The notes under the pieces are model-generated. The model did not search any database. It had not been told where the DNA came from and worked only from the letters and a program-made list of their open reading frames with translations. Both the position numbers and the translations under genes were made by a program. A stretch of 64,000 nt of DNA, taken from contig CM064433.1 of assembly GCA_032690845.1 (NCBI GenBank), positions 43,398,658-43,462,657 on the forward strand, in the 5' to 3' direction. Source of the stretch: Eleusine coracana subsp. coracana. Its lineage: Eukaryota > Streptophyta > Magnoliopsida > Poales > Poaceae. Numbering within the stretch: position 1 is the stretch's first letter; each line of letters begins with the position of its first letter. Positions 37,801-49,439 of the stretch are shown here, in pieces.

Positions 37801-39250
37801 TTGACAGACAACTATCAGAATTCTAGATTCATGTGATCAATTTTTTAGAGACATGCCTGAATCATATATATTTTTGTTTTGCATATTTGAACTTTTGTAA
37901 TCAAATTAGTTATTTGAACCATGTGAAGTGCAGCATTATTGATTACGCTATATTTTGTTTAGGCTAAGAACACAAGACAAATGTTGTTGATGATAAAATG
38001 CTTAGAATAATATCCTGGCATGCAATTCGTATTTTATGAATGAATATTATGAGCTAATAGCTATTGACAGGATATGACATCTTATATATAGGAAAAACAA
38101 TTGCAGTTAATGTAAGCCTCAATCATTTTTATTTTTATTTGCATTACAAAATTAGCTGACTTTTCAATGGTTTAAGAAATGCCTTAGCATCAGGAAAGTG
38201 GTAAAATTTATGAGACTTTGGTTAATTGACATTTCTGATCTTGTTATCCAAGTGCTAATATGTGGAAACAACTACTTGCATATTTTTATCAATAAAATCT
38301 CGATCAATTATTGTAGTGCCTTTTGGATTCACTTTATGAGACCAAGTAGCATTTTTTTAATGCGACCAAGTAGGAATTGGTGTGCTAGCAATATGTAACT
38401 TGTTATCATATTTTATTTTGCACCTATGTTATGTTTATTGTATGAGAGTGTAATCTGAGTATGTTGAATAATTTACATAATTTGTATGTAGTCTCAGATC
38501 ATGGCTCATATAGGGCATGATATATGTGTAGACAGTCTCCAAGGCAGCACCCATATCACACCTACATTTTACAATCCACACTTCCAGAAGCCTTTGTTCA
38601 TCCTTCGTATGATCATCAGACATTAATTTTTCTAACAAACAATAGAATTCTATGGTTACACATTAAAATATTGACGAGATTATGAATATTGCAGCTAGAT
38701 CAGGTAGGGGGTGTAAGGTAGCCCGTGGTGGGGTGAAAAACAATCACACAAGTAGAATGGATTGGATAGGTATGTCACGGTGTCGGGTCAGGTTTTAATC
38801 ACGTGGACTTGAGAATAATCTTTTGGTTATGAGAAGATTTGCGCAGATGATTGCAGGGTGACACATAAATCACAAGTAACTCGATCTTTATATTATAGTT
38901 AGATTTAGTTAGTTGTCATTTTTCTCTTTTATGAGATAAAAACAGTCTTTTCAATCATTTCAAATGCGACCTAATCAACATGTGAAAGAGTGGAAGAAAT
39001 AAATATATCTAATTATAAAATATATTTTTTCATAATTATAAAAAGAATTAAACATTCATATAAATATAAAGTTTCAACAAAAACCATACTACTTTAAGAA
39101 GCCAGAACTTTTAAAGCATGTAATATATGTTTATCATATATATAATAACTTTTGAAATGTACTTGAAGTATGAAATATCTATTATTTTTAATTTTTTATC
39201 TCTAATATTGTAAGAATTCTCTTAATATATATTTCATGGATAAACTTTCG
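34801..39250. other. Interior of Helitron 2 without genes
   Basis: AT-rich, with short ORFs only. A moderately GC-rich piece at 35930-36250 has overlapping ORFs on both strands with no recognised domain. Nothing else stands out. Confidence 0.45.
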
Positions 39251-39585
39251 CGCATGCCTGTCGCACGTGCATAGTAACTAGTTTCCTCCAGATCTTGAGT
39301 TCAAACCCCACTCTCACCTTCTTTTCTTCTCTTTTTCACCATTTACACTAGTAACAGGCTACAAAAGATCAATTGGGCCACTATTCTAATGGGCTAATCG
39401 GGCCGGCCTAACATGATTAAACAAATTCATGTCGTGTCGTGGACCGAGGCCAGAGCCTGTGGGCTGCCTCGGCATGGCTCGATAAGCATGATGTGTCGGG
39501 CTGGCCCGAAATTGAATGTGTTGGGCCTTTTAAGGCCCAGGCCATGCTGGGTCGGGCCGCCCGTTTGGACACCTATAGGTTTAAT

Positions 39586-41534
39586 AGTGAAGAAATATTG
39601 GTGAGCCGCCTCCTCCTTTTGGCCTGTTACCGGGCCGCCACTTTTTCAGGCCGTTCTGCGGGTTTGGGGGTCGGCCTGAGGCCTGACCTGCACCGTGTTC
39701 CGGGCTGGCACGAGCCTGGTTGTTTTTGGGCCGGGCTATTTTTCGGGCCGTGCCTTTCGTGCCGGGCCACCGGGCCACTCTTTTGACCCAGCTCGGATGC
39801 TCAGCTATAGCCGTAGCCTAGCTCAACATCTCCTTCCGCTCCTAGAGCTCGAGATGAAGCCTAGCCTCGAAAGCCAATCGGTTAGGTGGGCAACCTAGGG
39901 CAGAGATGAGTTGTCCGATGTTAGGCGGGTGACTTGGGCTAGAGAGCGAGATGCTACAAACCAAGTTGCTCATGTGCCCACTTTGTAGATTCGAGCCGAT
40001 GGAGCTCCATGGCTTTTGCTACATCATAAGGACGAAGGGTAGCTCGGTTGGGAGGTCGTCCACCGTATGGAAAGAGGCAGTTGGGCGACTAAGACGACAC
40101 CCTGGCTAGTTGACCCGTCGAGCTCGCTACATCATCCTGGGACGCCAATTAATTTCTTGGTGGCAGATGGAACCGGATGCGCTTCAGCATGGCGGAGCGG
40201 CCGAATGGTGAGCTTGGCCAAGTGGGGCTCGATGGCGAGGAGCCGGACCGCCCTTGGCGCCGCCGCCCCAACCGGAGATGACACCCAAAAGTTGGGGCAG
40301 CCACGTCGTGGCGGGAGAGGCCAGCTCCGTTTCCATGTCAGCATCCTCCTCCGACCGTGCTCCGCCCCCGCCACGACGTGGCTGCCCCAACTTTTGGACT
40401 CTAGAGAGGGAGAGAAGAAAGAAGGAAAAAATTGTAATAAAAATTAATGGGGCCCATGTCTGGGAGGGTGGTGGGAATCTGGAAGGACATGCAAAATATT
40501 AGTCTAGTAGAGGCTCCATTGAAGTTTTCTAGATGGGTATGAACAAAAAAGGAGTAGCAGGTTGAGTGGGGGTCTTCACTGGAGTTGCCCTTACTGTTCC
40601 TTCCTACGTCATGCACAACAGGCCCTTACTATTCCCTCGTTAACCCAATTTTAATTTGAAAATTTTCAAATTCTTTAAAGAATATATAAAAAATATGTCA
40701 AAAGAACCGATAAAACCATCTCTTATCTAGTAAAACGATCAGTTAACCATCAAAACCTATAAAACTTGTATTTGAAAATCTATCAACAAAAACGATAAAA
40801 CCGTGCAGTTAACTACCGAACCGGCTGTTGATCAGCTAAACCGACCAATTAAGCGGTCCTCAACCATATATTCTTAGAAACAAATTTTGGTTAATTAATG
40901 AACCGGTCTTGACCTATTTTCCGATTAACCGTTGAACTGGTGCCAAATGGTTTTACTGGTCCAAACGGTTATGTAAATCTTGGATAGGAGTAGGGATGAG
41001 AATTTGGGGCCGGATTCCGGATACCCGACCCCACAGGGCAAGTATCCGTGTCTCCAAGGCGGATTCGGGGCATTTTTTTTTTCACACCTACGGGTGACCC
41101 GAGGTACCCTCAACTAACGTAGCCCAATTAAAAGTAGAAGAGATGATCCTAGTTAAACTAGACCTAGCCCAATTAGCCTGTATTCCCTGCCCATCTGCCT
41201 CCATACGCCGCCACAGCTTGAGCCACTACACCCGCGCCGCTAGCCTGCCACCGTCGCTCACGTTCCCCCGCCATCCGTCGCTGCCATACATACATCGTTC
41301 GTCGAGCACGGCGGATAAATGTGTGCTCCTGGAGTCCTGGTTGAGATCTAAGGAAGGGAAACGCTAGATTTTTTTTTTGTTCGAAACATAAGTACAGCTA
41401 GATTGACTTTGAGGCGCCTTCTGAGAATAGCGCCGTTCACGCGACACATCACGTGCTGGCTGTGCGTCCTGCCTCTGCTTGCGTCTCGGCCGGCTTCTCC
41501 ATCAACAAGCTCCTGCTCATCTTCCTCCACGCCC
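39586..41534. other. Spacer between the hAT element and A3
   Basis: 39600-39800 is rich in GGGCCGGG-type words, resembling hAT subterminal sequence. 40050-40440 is GC-rich and contains a 31-bp perfect inverted repeat (see separate entry). 40700-40990 is rich in AACCGGTTAA-like words, similar in flavour to 4860-5040. 40990-41120 resembles dispersed repeat sequence. No gene was recognised. Confidence 0.4.
40285..40397. repeat. 31-bp perfect inverted repeat, 51-bp loop
   Basis: Arms 40285-40315 and 40367-40397 are exact reverse complements; the left arm begins CCAAAAGTTGGGGCAGCCAC and ends GTCGTGGCGGG. The arms are GC-rich and would form a stable hairpin in RNA or single-stranded DNA. Confidence 0.9.
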
Positions 41535-41650
41535 CACTCCTCTACTGCCAACCCTATGTTCCTTGTCAGTCCCCATGTTTCTTGTTAGTCATAAGTAGTG
41601 AAGAGTCTTAACTGTTCCTCACTTCCTCCTATCAACAAGTTTGCAATACC
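41535..41650 (-). other. Scar of family-B intron 8 beside A3
   Basis: In reverse complement this matches 12218-12315 of B1 intron 8, sharing AGTAGTGAAGAGTCT, AGTGAGGA and CTTGTTGA. It directly abuts the A3 3' UTR, whose homology to A1 ends at about 10511. The copy beside A3 therefore lacks the counterpart of about 10512-12215, which in B1 includes the last coding exon. Confidence 0.65.
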
Positions 41651-41752
41651 ATATTCATGAGACTTCACATCTGCCATCAACAGAAATTTCAAATCTAACA
41701 AAACCATAAACTATGCCGAGATTACTATATTCAATAACCTGTACCTTCATCA

Positions 41753-44700
41753 TCATTCAGCTTCATCTGAACACCACCAGAAACTAGATTTCAGAGCATC
41801 AGGCAAGCCGACCTCAAAGCCACCTGTAGCAGGATGCTTCAAATCCTCAACTCCTTGGTTCTTGCATGCATAACAATGACCTTAACACAGACAACAAAAT
41901 ATTATTAGGCAACTAAAGAAAAGCATACATATTTTTTTTCTTTTTTTGACTTAACAGATAGAAATATTACCATTTTCATTTGGCTCCAATGGGCAGCAGA
42001 AATAGAACTTTCTTCCAAATATTTCCTTTACTTCAGCGAAGTACAGCTCTACAGTCCACTCAAGTGAACTAGGCATTTTCGTTCTCATCTTGAAATTATA
42101 GTGATGGAAAACTTTCGTGTAACTCTCAACATTAAAGCATTGATGACAAAGTTCATCAAGCTCAAAGTCAAGTCCCTTAACATAAAATAAAAACACAGTA
42201 AGTAAAATCCACCAAATACTTTGCAGTTTGAACTACACAAATAAATAAACTACAGATACCATGCGATATGTAGTATTCTCAATGTGTTTCTTAAAACACA
42301 ACTTCACCTCATCCCTCATCCATTTCTTTCCATCTTTGATATTTTCTTCTGCTGAAGCTTTAGGGCTGTATTCACAGTTAACATGAGATTGTCATAACTC
42401 AGACAAATAAAAAATCAGGAGAACAGTCCAAAAGGTAAAAATTTCTAACTGTACACAGGTAACTAGATAACACAGAAAGCACACTGAAGGCTAAACTGTC
42501 TGAAGTTTGCAAACACTACATTCCATTGAACCTAATACTTCATTTTTTGTTTCCCATTGGTGCAACCAAGTTTGCACTTGATTTTTTTTTTCATGTACAT
42601 TGTAACAACATAAACTAACCTTCAGCTCATGATTTTTGAATATTATTTTAAGTAGGATTTCTTACTCATCGGTGAACTACTCTATAGGTTTCACTGAATA
42701 TGTACCCATATAGGGAACACATTCTGTGGGTAATGATGCCATGAATGAATATTATCAGCATTCTCTCAATACTTCAGCAAAAAAGGACATATGGAGGTTA
42801 TTGGACAAACATGACTATCTACCACAGAGCATGCCATGTACCAATATATTGTGTGCACCCCCAAAACAAGTGTCAACCGTTATACTAATGAACATCGAAT
42901 AAAGATGCTGAAATCATTCAAGAATCTGATACATATATAGTGCCAATAATATGAACACCTATATTATAATAACCAGACCTAAATAATGCAGAAGTTCTTA
43001 AAGAAAACACAGGAAAGCTTAACTACTGAATAAACTAATCCGAACAATAGCAGTTCTTCAAGGAAAAACATGCAAGTATAATTACAATATAAACTAACAT
43101 GAATAATACAACAGTTTTATAAAGGAAAAAGACTTACAAATGTACTATGATTCAAAGCACTGATAACAGGTATGATAAAGCTTAGAGAAAAATCTATATT
43201 ACATATAAACATCAGCTGGAGTGATGGAGAGAATTCCAGAAAAAAGGAGACAAATCCAGAAAAAGGAGACAAATCTATATCACATGTGGCGCTGCTGCAG
43301 ATTGAGCTGCTGCTGCAGAAGCTCTACCTTATTGTCATACTAGCTAGAGATTGAGCTGCTACTGCAGAAGCATGTGGCGCCAGTTGTGATTCCTCATCAA
43401 CAAGAAAAGGGTCCCTTGGTGGCTCCGTACCATGTTCAGCAGCTAGGGCAGTAAGAGCGGCATGCTCTGCAGCCAACAAACTATCAAAAATTTCTCTGAT
43501 GGTGCAAGGTGATTCAGCATCCATAAGATGCTGAATCTGTTGTTGTGTTTCCTCTGAACTGAAGAAAATGAAGCACATATTGTCAAAAGCAACCAATATA
43601 CCATATTCTAAAAGGAAACTATACAGCAAAAGATCATGGCATACAAACTAAAAAAATTATTGATGGGTAACAAGCATGCGAATTGATTAGGCCGGGCACC
43701 TGTGTTTACTATCAGGACCACTTTGACTACTTGTTCACCCTCATAGATGGCAGCAGTAGTATGTCTACTATTCTAATATATATGCCAATGTGCCTCTTAT
43801 GTGACAGCAGTTTTAAGAACTAGAACCATAATTTGGTACTTGAGAACCATGCAAGCTACCATTTAGAGACTGACGACAGATTAATTCCGTATATATTATT
43901 TGTGTTTTGTGGTACCGCGCAAATTACATATACTAATGTGTTCCTTGGTTGATGTGTCCATGGTAAAAGTTTAGTGTGTTAATAAAGGTTTTCTGCTATT
44001 TTTTTGTATTAACGAAACAAAAGTGAGAATAGAAACTGCACATACTCCTCATCAGAATCTGTCCTTCGTAGCTCCTCAAGTGATTTAGTTATAAAATGTG
44101 AGTCACTCAGCGTTGTAGATCTTCTCAGATCATTGGAACTACTTGGGTAGAGGCTCTGCCCAACATCTCTGGGTACGTAAATGTGGGACGACCTGCCAAG
44201 GTGGGAAGACGGTCAAATAGTTTTACTAGAAGCAATCGATAAACATAGTTGAAATCTTGTGGTATTATATTTCCTATCACGATACATCTCCATGAAAACA
44301 AAGCAATGCTCTCTATTCTATAAATTTTTAATTTAAAGTTCCTAGTTAAAGGGAAATTCTCTGGCAAAACCATGTAAATTCTGATTTGAGGCATGAATTA
44401 GTCACATACTGATGCATTTTTTCTATTTGTATTTTTTTACTAAATCCATGTATCTAAATGTAATAATTTAGTCTCTGTGGCATCTTAATACTAAAATTAG
44501 ATATAGCAAATGTTGATGGTACCAAAGAATATGAAACATTATACGTACTCATCATCCTCATCATCAGTTTCTTCACCAGTCGTTTGAGGGGTCAAAAGTG
44601 GGGAGTCCATCAATGACAGTGCCTCGAGGTCTGTAACTGCCCTACCAAGCTCACTGATGCTTGCTTCACTGGGATACTCCTCAGTCCTAATGAAAGAGAT

Positions 44701-46823
44701 AAATGAGTGCGATGAAAATAGTTATGAATTTGCTGCAGAAATAGGCACAAGTAACAGATAAGCCCTTATGACCAGATATACAATGCTTGTTCGCAGCTAG
44801 GATGGAAGAGACTCCACAGCAATCCTAAGCATTTTTTAGCCCTGGAGCACATCAGATTTTCTAGGATCCCTCTAAACGACACAAAAGTGTTTATCCATTA
44901 AAGAATCACACAGAGACACTTTACTGTAGCACTTGATGAGGTTAGTAAAGGTGGCATAGCTTGTACGGACGGTATACTGAAGATTACTTGTTCCTTCAGT
45001 GTGCTCTGAGTTGCACTATATTCTTATGATATAATAGAAGCTTAGTTATGCAAAGCTGGAACCGACACATTTAGGTAGATGGTCAGCAATCTACTATGTC
45101 CTGTCACGGCAAGAAATAGTACTTAATTCAACTTGTTTCATAAGGGTTTGTTCATATGGATCTATTTTACCGAGTATGGGAAAACACATAAGAATTCAAT
45201 TTTAAGGGGATTGCAAACAGCCTTCAAACCAAGGTTTCAATGTGGCAAGGAGAAAACGTAAAATAGAGTAAGCTGTACCAAAGATCACAACACTTGTCCA
45301 CAGTTAGGATGGAAAGATGCACTAAACAGAAGTCCTAAGGACATCTGTGTCCTGGATAGCACCAAAACATCAATGCTGAATTAGAGAGTTTGAGATGGCT
45401 CTATCAACAAAAATATATTACAAATAGGCAGCACTTGTATGGCAATACTCTGCACAATCTGCTGATGAACAAAAAAAAAATTGGAGTCTTTTTAGGAAGG
45501 AAACAAGAGGAAATTCCTAAAATTCAAGCTCCAAGATCATGAGGTTGGTAAGGGTAACTAAATACACATCATCCATTTTGCAGTCCAGGGTTAGGATCAA
45601 GGGAAGATAGTCAATTTACGTTGTATTACACCGATTTTAACTGTAATTGAAAGCAAACTCACCCTGTTCCTCAGTGAACAGGTGGAAGGAGCATGGTGTG
45701 ATCAGACTACACATAGCCTAGTCCCTTGGGGCAACGGAAACAAGAAAGGGGATAGAAAAGGAGGACTCACACAGAAGGGGACGCAATGGAGGTCTCTCTC
45801 ACTGATGGCGCCTCAAATGTCGATACATTTGTAACTTCAGGTTCCAGCTCCCTGCTGCTCACCTCACTAGGATGCTCCACTTGCCTAGTAAAAGCATAAT
45901 TACAATGGAGGCATTAGAAGAAGATTCTTAAGTGCCATCGTGATCAATAGAAACTGCTGGTATACTAAAACTTACTGTGATGGCCTTCTGGGCCGTGACC
46001 GCCTGGGGCGATTCGAGTATAGAACACTCTGCCGAACACGCGCTCTGCTCCCAGTCCTTTCAGCTTCAGAATGACTGGAAAGATTGGAATCATCACGCAA
46101 GTTAAGCTTACTAACAACAATACTATGTTCCTTGATGTGGTGGAATGCAAGAAAGCGCTCCATTTCAGTATAACACTAGTAATGTTCAGTGGAGGTAAAA
46201 GATTTTGCAGCAGAACACTTCAATGTGGCGAGGAGGAGACATATATATAAAACAGAGAAGCCGTTATGACTACAAGAAATCGAACAGGCAGCAACCTAAC
46301 GGTGATACTCTACATGATCCCCTCATCATCAACAACAAAAACTCGAGCCTGTTGAGTGTGCAAGAAGCGAGAGGGTCATTCCAAAATTCAAGTTCCAACA
46401 TCAAAACCTAGGAAGGGGGAACTAAAGACACAAAGGCGAATCAGGGGGGAAAAAAATGCCTACTTTCACCACTCTCCTTTCTAATCTCTTCATGGGCCAC
46501 CGAATTTGAAATTCTGAGGAGGGATTCTGCCTGTTCCTCATCAGACCGCCGAGAGAGCTAGCTAGGGATGGGGAAATGGCGGAAGATGAAAAGAACACTC
46601 ACTCGGAGCGCGTTGCAGATGTACCGGTCCCCAAGCCACTTGCCGGCACTACCGGCAGCCACGGCTGATTCATGGGATCGCTGGCGACGTACCGGTCCCC
46701 AAGCCACTCTAATAAGAGTGCCCGTTGCCCCGTCCGTCCACGGCGGGCGGGCGGGCGGGACGAAGCGGCGGCGCGTCTGTCCCGTCGATTCCTCCGGCGA
46801 GGGTTACCGTCACCGAGACCCAT
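41753..46823 (-). CDS. A3: DUF3615-like protein, 462 aa, nine exons
   Basis: Minus-strand exons: 46603-46823, 45976-46074, 45771-45884, 44549-44686, 44046-44192, 43328-43558, 42260-42365, 41971-42175, 41753-41880. The frame is open to TGA. Exons 2, 3, 6, 7 and 8 have exactly the same lengths as in A1. Exon 1 is shorter, exon 4 lacks nine bases (DLPTLEAL becomes DLEAL), and exon 5 is 15 bases longer. The C-terminal DUF3615-like part is nearly identical to A1 (HHYNF, LYFAEVKEIFG, FYFCCPLEPN, HCYACKNQGVEDLKHPATGG). Introns also align with A1 in reverse. Both look intact, so this is a relatively recent inverted duplicate. Function is unknown. Confidence 0.8.
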
Positions 46824-48172
46824 GGCGGGCGGGCAGCGACTCGCGTGCTCTGCTAGCTTTCGGTGGCTCAGTGGGTGAGTGAAGCGGTAACTGAGGGCAG
46901 CTAGTAGGTGTGTGACATTATTACTGCCAACACTTCATGTGCCTATAGTTGGGGTGTGTTTAGACTAGGCTAGTTCAGCTACGCAGGGCTAGGACTGTAA
47001 ACACGCCCAATACAAAAAATGTCACTCATGGAAGACCCAGAATTCCCCTAAAAAAAAATGGAAGGCTCAGAATTTTGACTAGCTAAAGTCCTTTGTCCAG
47101 AGCTACTCTTGTGTCCTGGACCAAAGCTCGAGCAGAGCTCTGCACGAAAGCGTCAATCAACAAGGTGGAAACCAGCTATATATTAGTAAAATTTGCTGAT
47201 GGACACTATTGTTCAGTTTGGTCCAATTTCGAAAACTAATTCGGGATCGTATTTTTCTGCATCGTTTTCCAATCATCAAAGTTAGATTTTGAGGACATCA
47301 AAGTTAGATTTTGAGACGCTCACTGATATGGCTAGACACGGCCAAAACAACGTTGGACGACTGAACAAGGAAAGTGAAAAAGGAACGGGGGAAATGAGCA
47401 CATCGGATTACCGTCTCGACGATTCCATTATTGATGATTGTTCTTGAATCTTGATCCGTGGTGCACTGTTGATTTCCCGGCGCTTGGCTGACTGTCGAGC
47501 ACGCCGCCGGTCTCTTTTCTTGTCAACGTTTTTTTTTTTCGTCTTGGGCATTGGATGCGTATCTGCTATATATACATGGAGTATATACTGATCGGGGTCC
47601 GTTAAAACAAAAAAGGTTCCGATCGGGTTTTAACTAGGGATGGTAATTTTACTCATAGGTGCGGCGTCCGATGGATTTTACATTCGACGGGTGTGGGCGT
47701 GGGTCTAATTTTTTACCCATGGGTGTCATCCATACCCGACCCGATAAACACAGGTGTGGATACGAGTTTTATTTCTCACCTATAGGTGACCCGTTAGGCC
47801 TTGAAACATACTCAATCAACATAGTTAAACACGACGAAAACAACATTGGACGACTGAACAAGGAAAGTGAAAAAGGAACGGGGGAAATGAGCACATCGGA
47901 TTACCGTCTCGACAATTCCATTATCGGTGATTGTTCTTGAATCTTGATCCGTGGTGCACTGTTGTTTTCCCGGCGCTTGGCAGTCCGTCGAGCACGGGGC
48001 GGCGGCGGAAACCTCGCGCGCCCGGGTCTCTTTCCTTGTCGACGGTTTTTTGTCGCCTTAATTAGGCCTTCGATGCGTAGTAGTACTTCTTTCATCAGGG
48101 CCCGTTAGACAATTCCGATCGGGTTTTCTTTCACCCTCTACCAGTACGTGTCCGAATACTGTTCTAATACAG
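46824..48172 (-). promoter_or_regulatory. 5' flank of A3 with an internal duplication
   Basis: On the minus strand the first 60 bp upstream of the ATG match the A1 leader, and distal blocks up to 48172 match A1 upstream to 4168. Within it, 47338-47510 and 47826-48000 are near-identical direct repeats 488 bp apart (both contain GACTGAACAAGGAAAGTG and CATCGGATTACCGTCTCGAC). Between them lies sequence resembling a dispersed repeat (GGGATGGTAATTTTACTCAT). The duplication would give A3 two copies of part of its upstream region. Confidence 0.5.
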
Positions 48173-48401
48173 TTTGCTGTTAAAGGGGCAAAAGTTTAAA
48201 GCAACTAAAAGTTTAATAACACGCTAAAATTTAGTAGGGGTGTTTGTTTCCACCATAATAGAAAATAGTATATACATACATACGAAATTATTTTTTTAGA
48301 GAGGAAGATAGAGATTTTATTCCCTAGACAAAATATTTACATTCTTAAATTTAGTGCTAAAACTCTTTTTTTAGAGGAAAGTAAAGTTTTAAGGCATTTT
48401 A

Positions 48402-48774
48402 GGGCCTGTTTGGATCCAGTAGAGGTTATAATATACTAGTTTATAAATATAGATTATAAAAGTTGGTTTATGAAAAAAAAAACCTAAAAGTGTTTGGAGA
48501 CCAGATTATAAAAATCATAATCCAACTATTTAAACTACCTAATGACATGTCTGCCCCTCATTCATTATTGGAAGCGGTGGTATATAAGGTAATTATCCGA
48601 TAAAGTTAAAGGATAGACAATAATTTACAGGTCATAATCTGATTTTAGCTGGGGTGGAGTAGATTATGGGTTTATAATAATCTAGTAATCTAGATTATAT
48701 AAACGGTCTCGCTTGGAAGCTCTCTAGATTATATAAACTAGTTTATTATAATCCGGATGGATCCAAACAGATCC
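48402..48774. mobile_element. Tourist-like (PIF/Harbinger) MITE, 373 bp
   Basis: Terminal inverted repeats GGGCCTGTTTGGATCC and GGATCTGTTTGGATCC (right end reverse-complemented), flanked by TTA target duplications at 48399-48401 and 48775-48777. The interior is AT-rich with repeated TAGATTATA words. The TTA duplication and GTTTGG end fit the Tourist class. Confidence 0.8.
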
Positions 48775-48834
48775 TTAGTGCCTCTTGAGACACTAACGAT
48801 TTAAAAGTCTCTAAAAACCTTTAGCACTAAAATT

Positions 48835-49439
48835 TACTCCCTCCGTCCAAGAATATAAGCATTCTTAGAATTTCAATATAAAATAAAAATAAAAAACTAT
48901 CATACCTCTACTTTTATCACATAAAAAGGTCTTTAGCCTAAAAACGAATACTCCCTACTACTAGATTGACTTCATCCTTCCGAGAATAGCCGATCACGCC
49001 TGGGTCCTAGCGAAAAAAAATACACTCGATCGAGTGCTAACAAAAAACAGTCGACAAAGATGTTTGTCTGAGTCTCTCTTTTTTTTTTTTGCAAACTTTA
49101 TACCAAAGTCATACACCTCGATGAAATCTACTAAAACTTTATAGTTGATAATTTTTTCATTTAAAACTGTTTAGCCATCCAAAATTTCGTTACGAGTGGC
49201 CATGTCGGCGATCCACCCCTTCAAAATTGTGATCCAAAGGTGACCAGCCGGATCTCTCCATCTCACATGCAAATAATTAAACTCCTCCAGGGGTCTCTCT
49301 TTCCTCCACCTCTCTATCATCTCTCTCTCTCTCCCTCCCAGGTAGTGGCGACGGAGGCCCCCAGGCCGGCTTGGGGCGGCGGCCACGATCCTGGAACGCG
49401 GGACTACAGGGTGCGGCCGGCATGTGCGATGGCGGCGAG
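48835..49439. other. Repeat-derived spacer
   Basis: ACTCCCTCCGTCCAAGAATATAAG near 48836 resembles one end of a Stowaway MITE, but no clean partner was found. 49171-49515 on the minus strand shares the LHVRWRD..DMATRNEILDG block with 3704-4040 (+), and overlaps the 5' edge of LINE 2. No gene. Confidence 0.4.

Larger units (their letters stand above)
33787..39281 (+). mobile_element. Helitron 2, non-autonomous, about 5.5 kb
   Basis: It starts TCTAAACTAATAAAGAATGA and ends GCACGTGCATAGTAACTAG, between A and T of the hAT element (GTTTA | TTTCC). Both ends match Helitron 1, so they belong to one family. The hairpin before CTAG is degenerate here. No Rep/helicase ORF is visible. The interior has a GC-rich part at 34040-34620 and an AT-rich remainder. 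Confidence 0.75.
33544..39577. mobile_element. hAT-type element holding Helitron 2
   Basis: Terminal inverted repeats TATAGGTGGCCAAATGGG (left) and TATAGGTGTCCAAACGGG (right, reverse-complemented) differ at two of 18 positions. They are flanked by a perfect 8-bp duplication GGTTTAAT at 33536-33543 and 39578-39585. An 8-bp duplication plus short TIRs indicates hAT. Removing Helitron 2 leaves an element of about 540 bp with no transposase, so it is non-autonomous. Both ends are rich in CGGGC-type words. Confidence 0.85.

Noticed and set aside
33753..39312. Functional tRNA gene split by Helitron 2
   Set aside because: A-box and B-box-like words are present but no convincing acceptor stem or anticodon arm could be traced; a decayed SINE-like piece is more likely.
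39600..39800. GGGCCGGG-rich stretch as a CpG-island promoter
   Set aside because: The word content resembles hAT-type subterminal sequence, and no gene follows.
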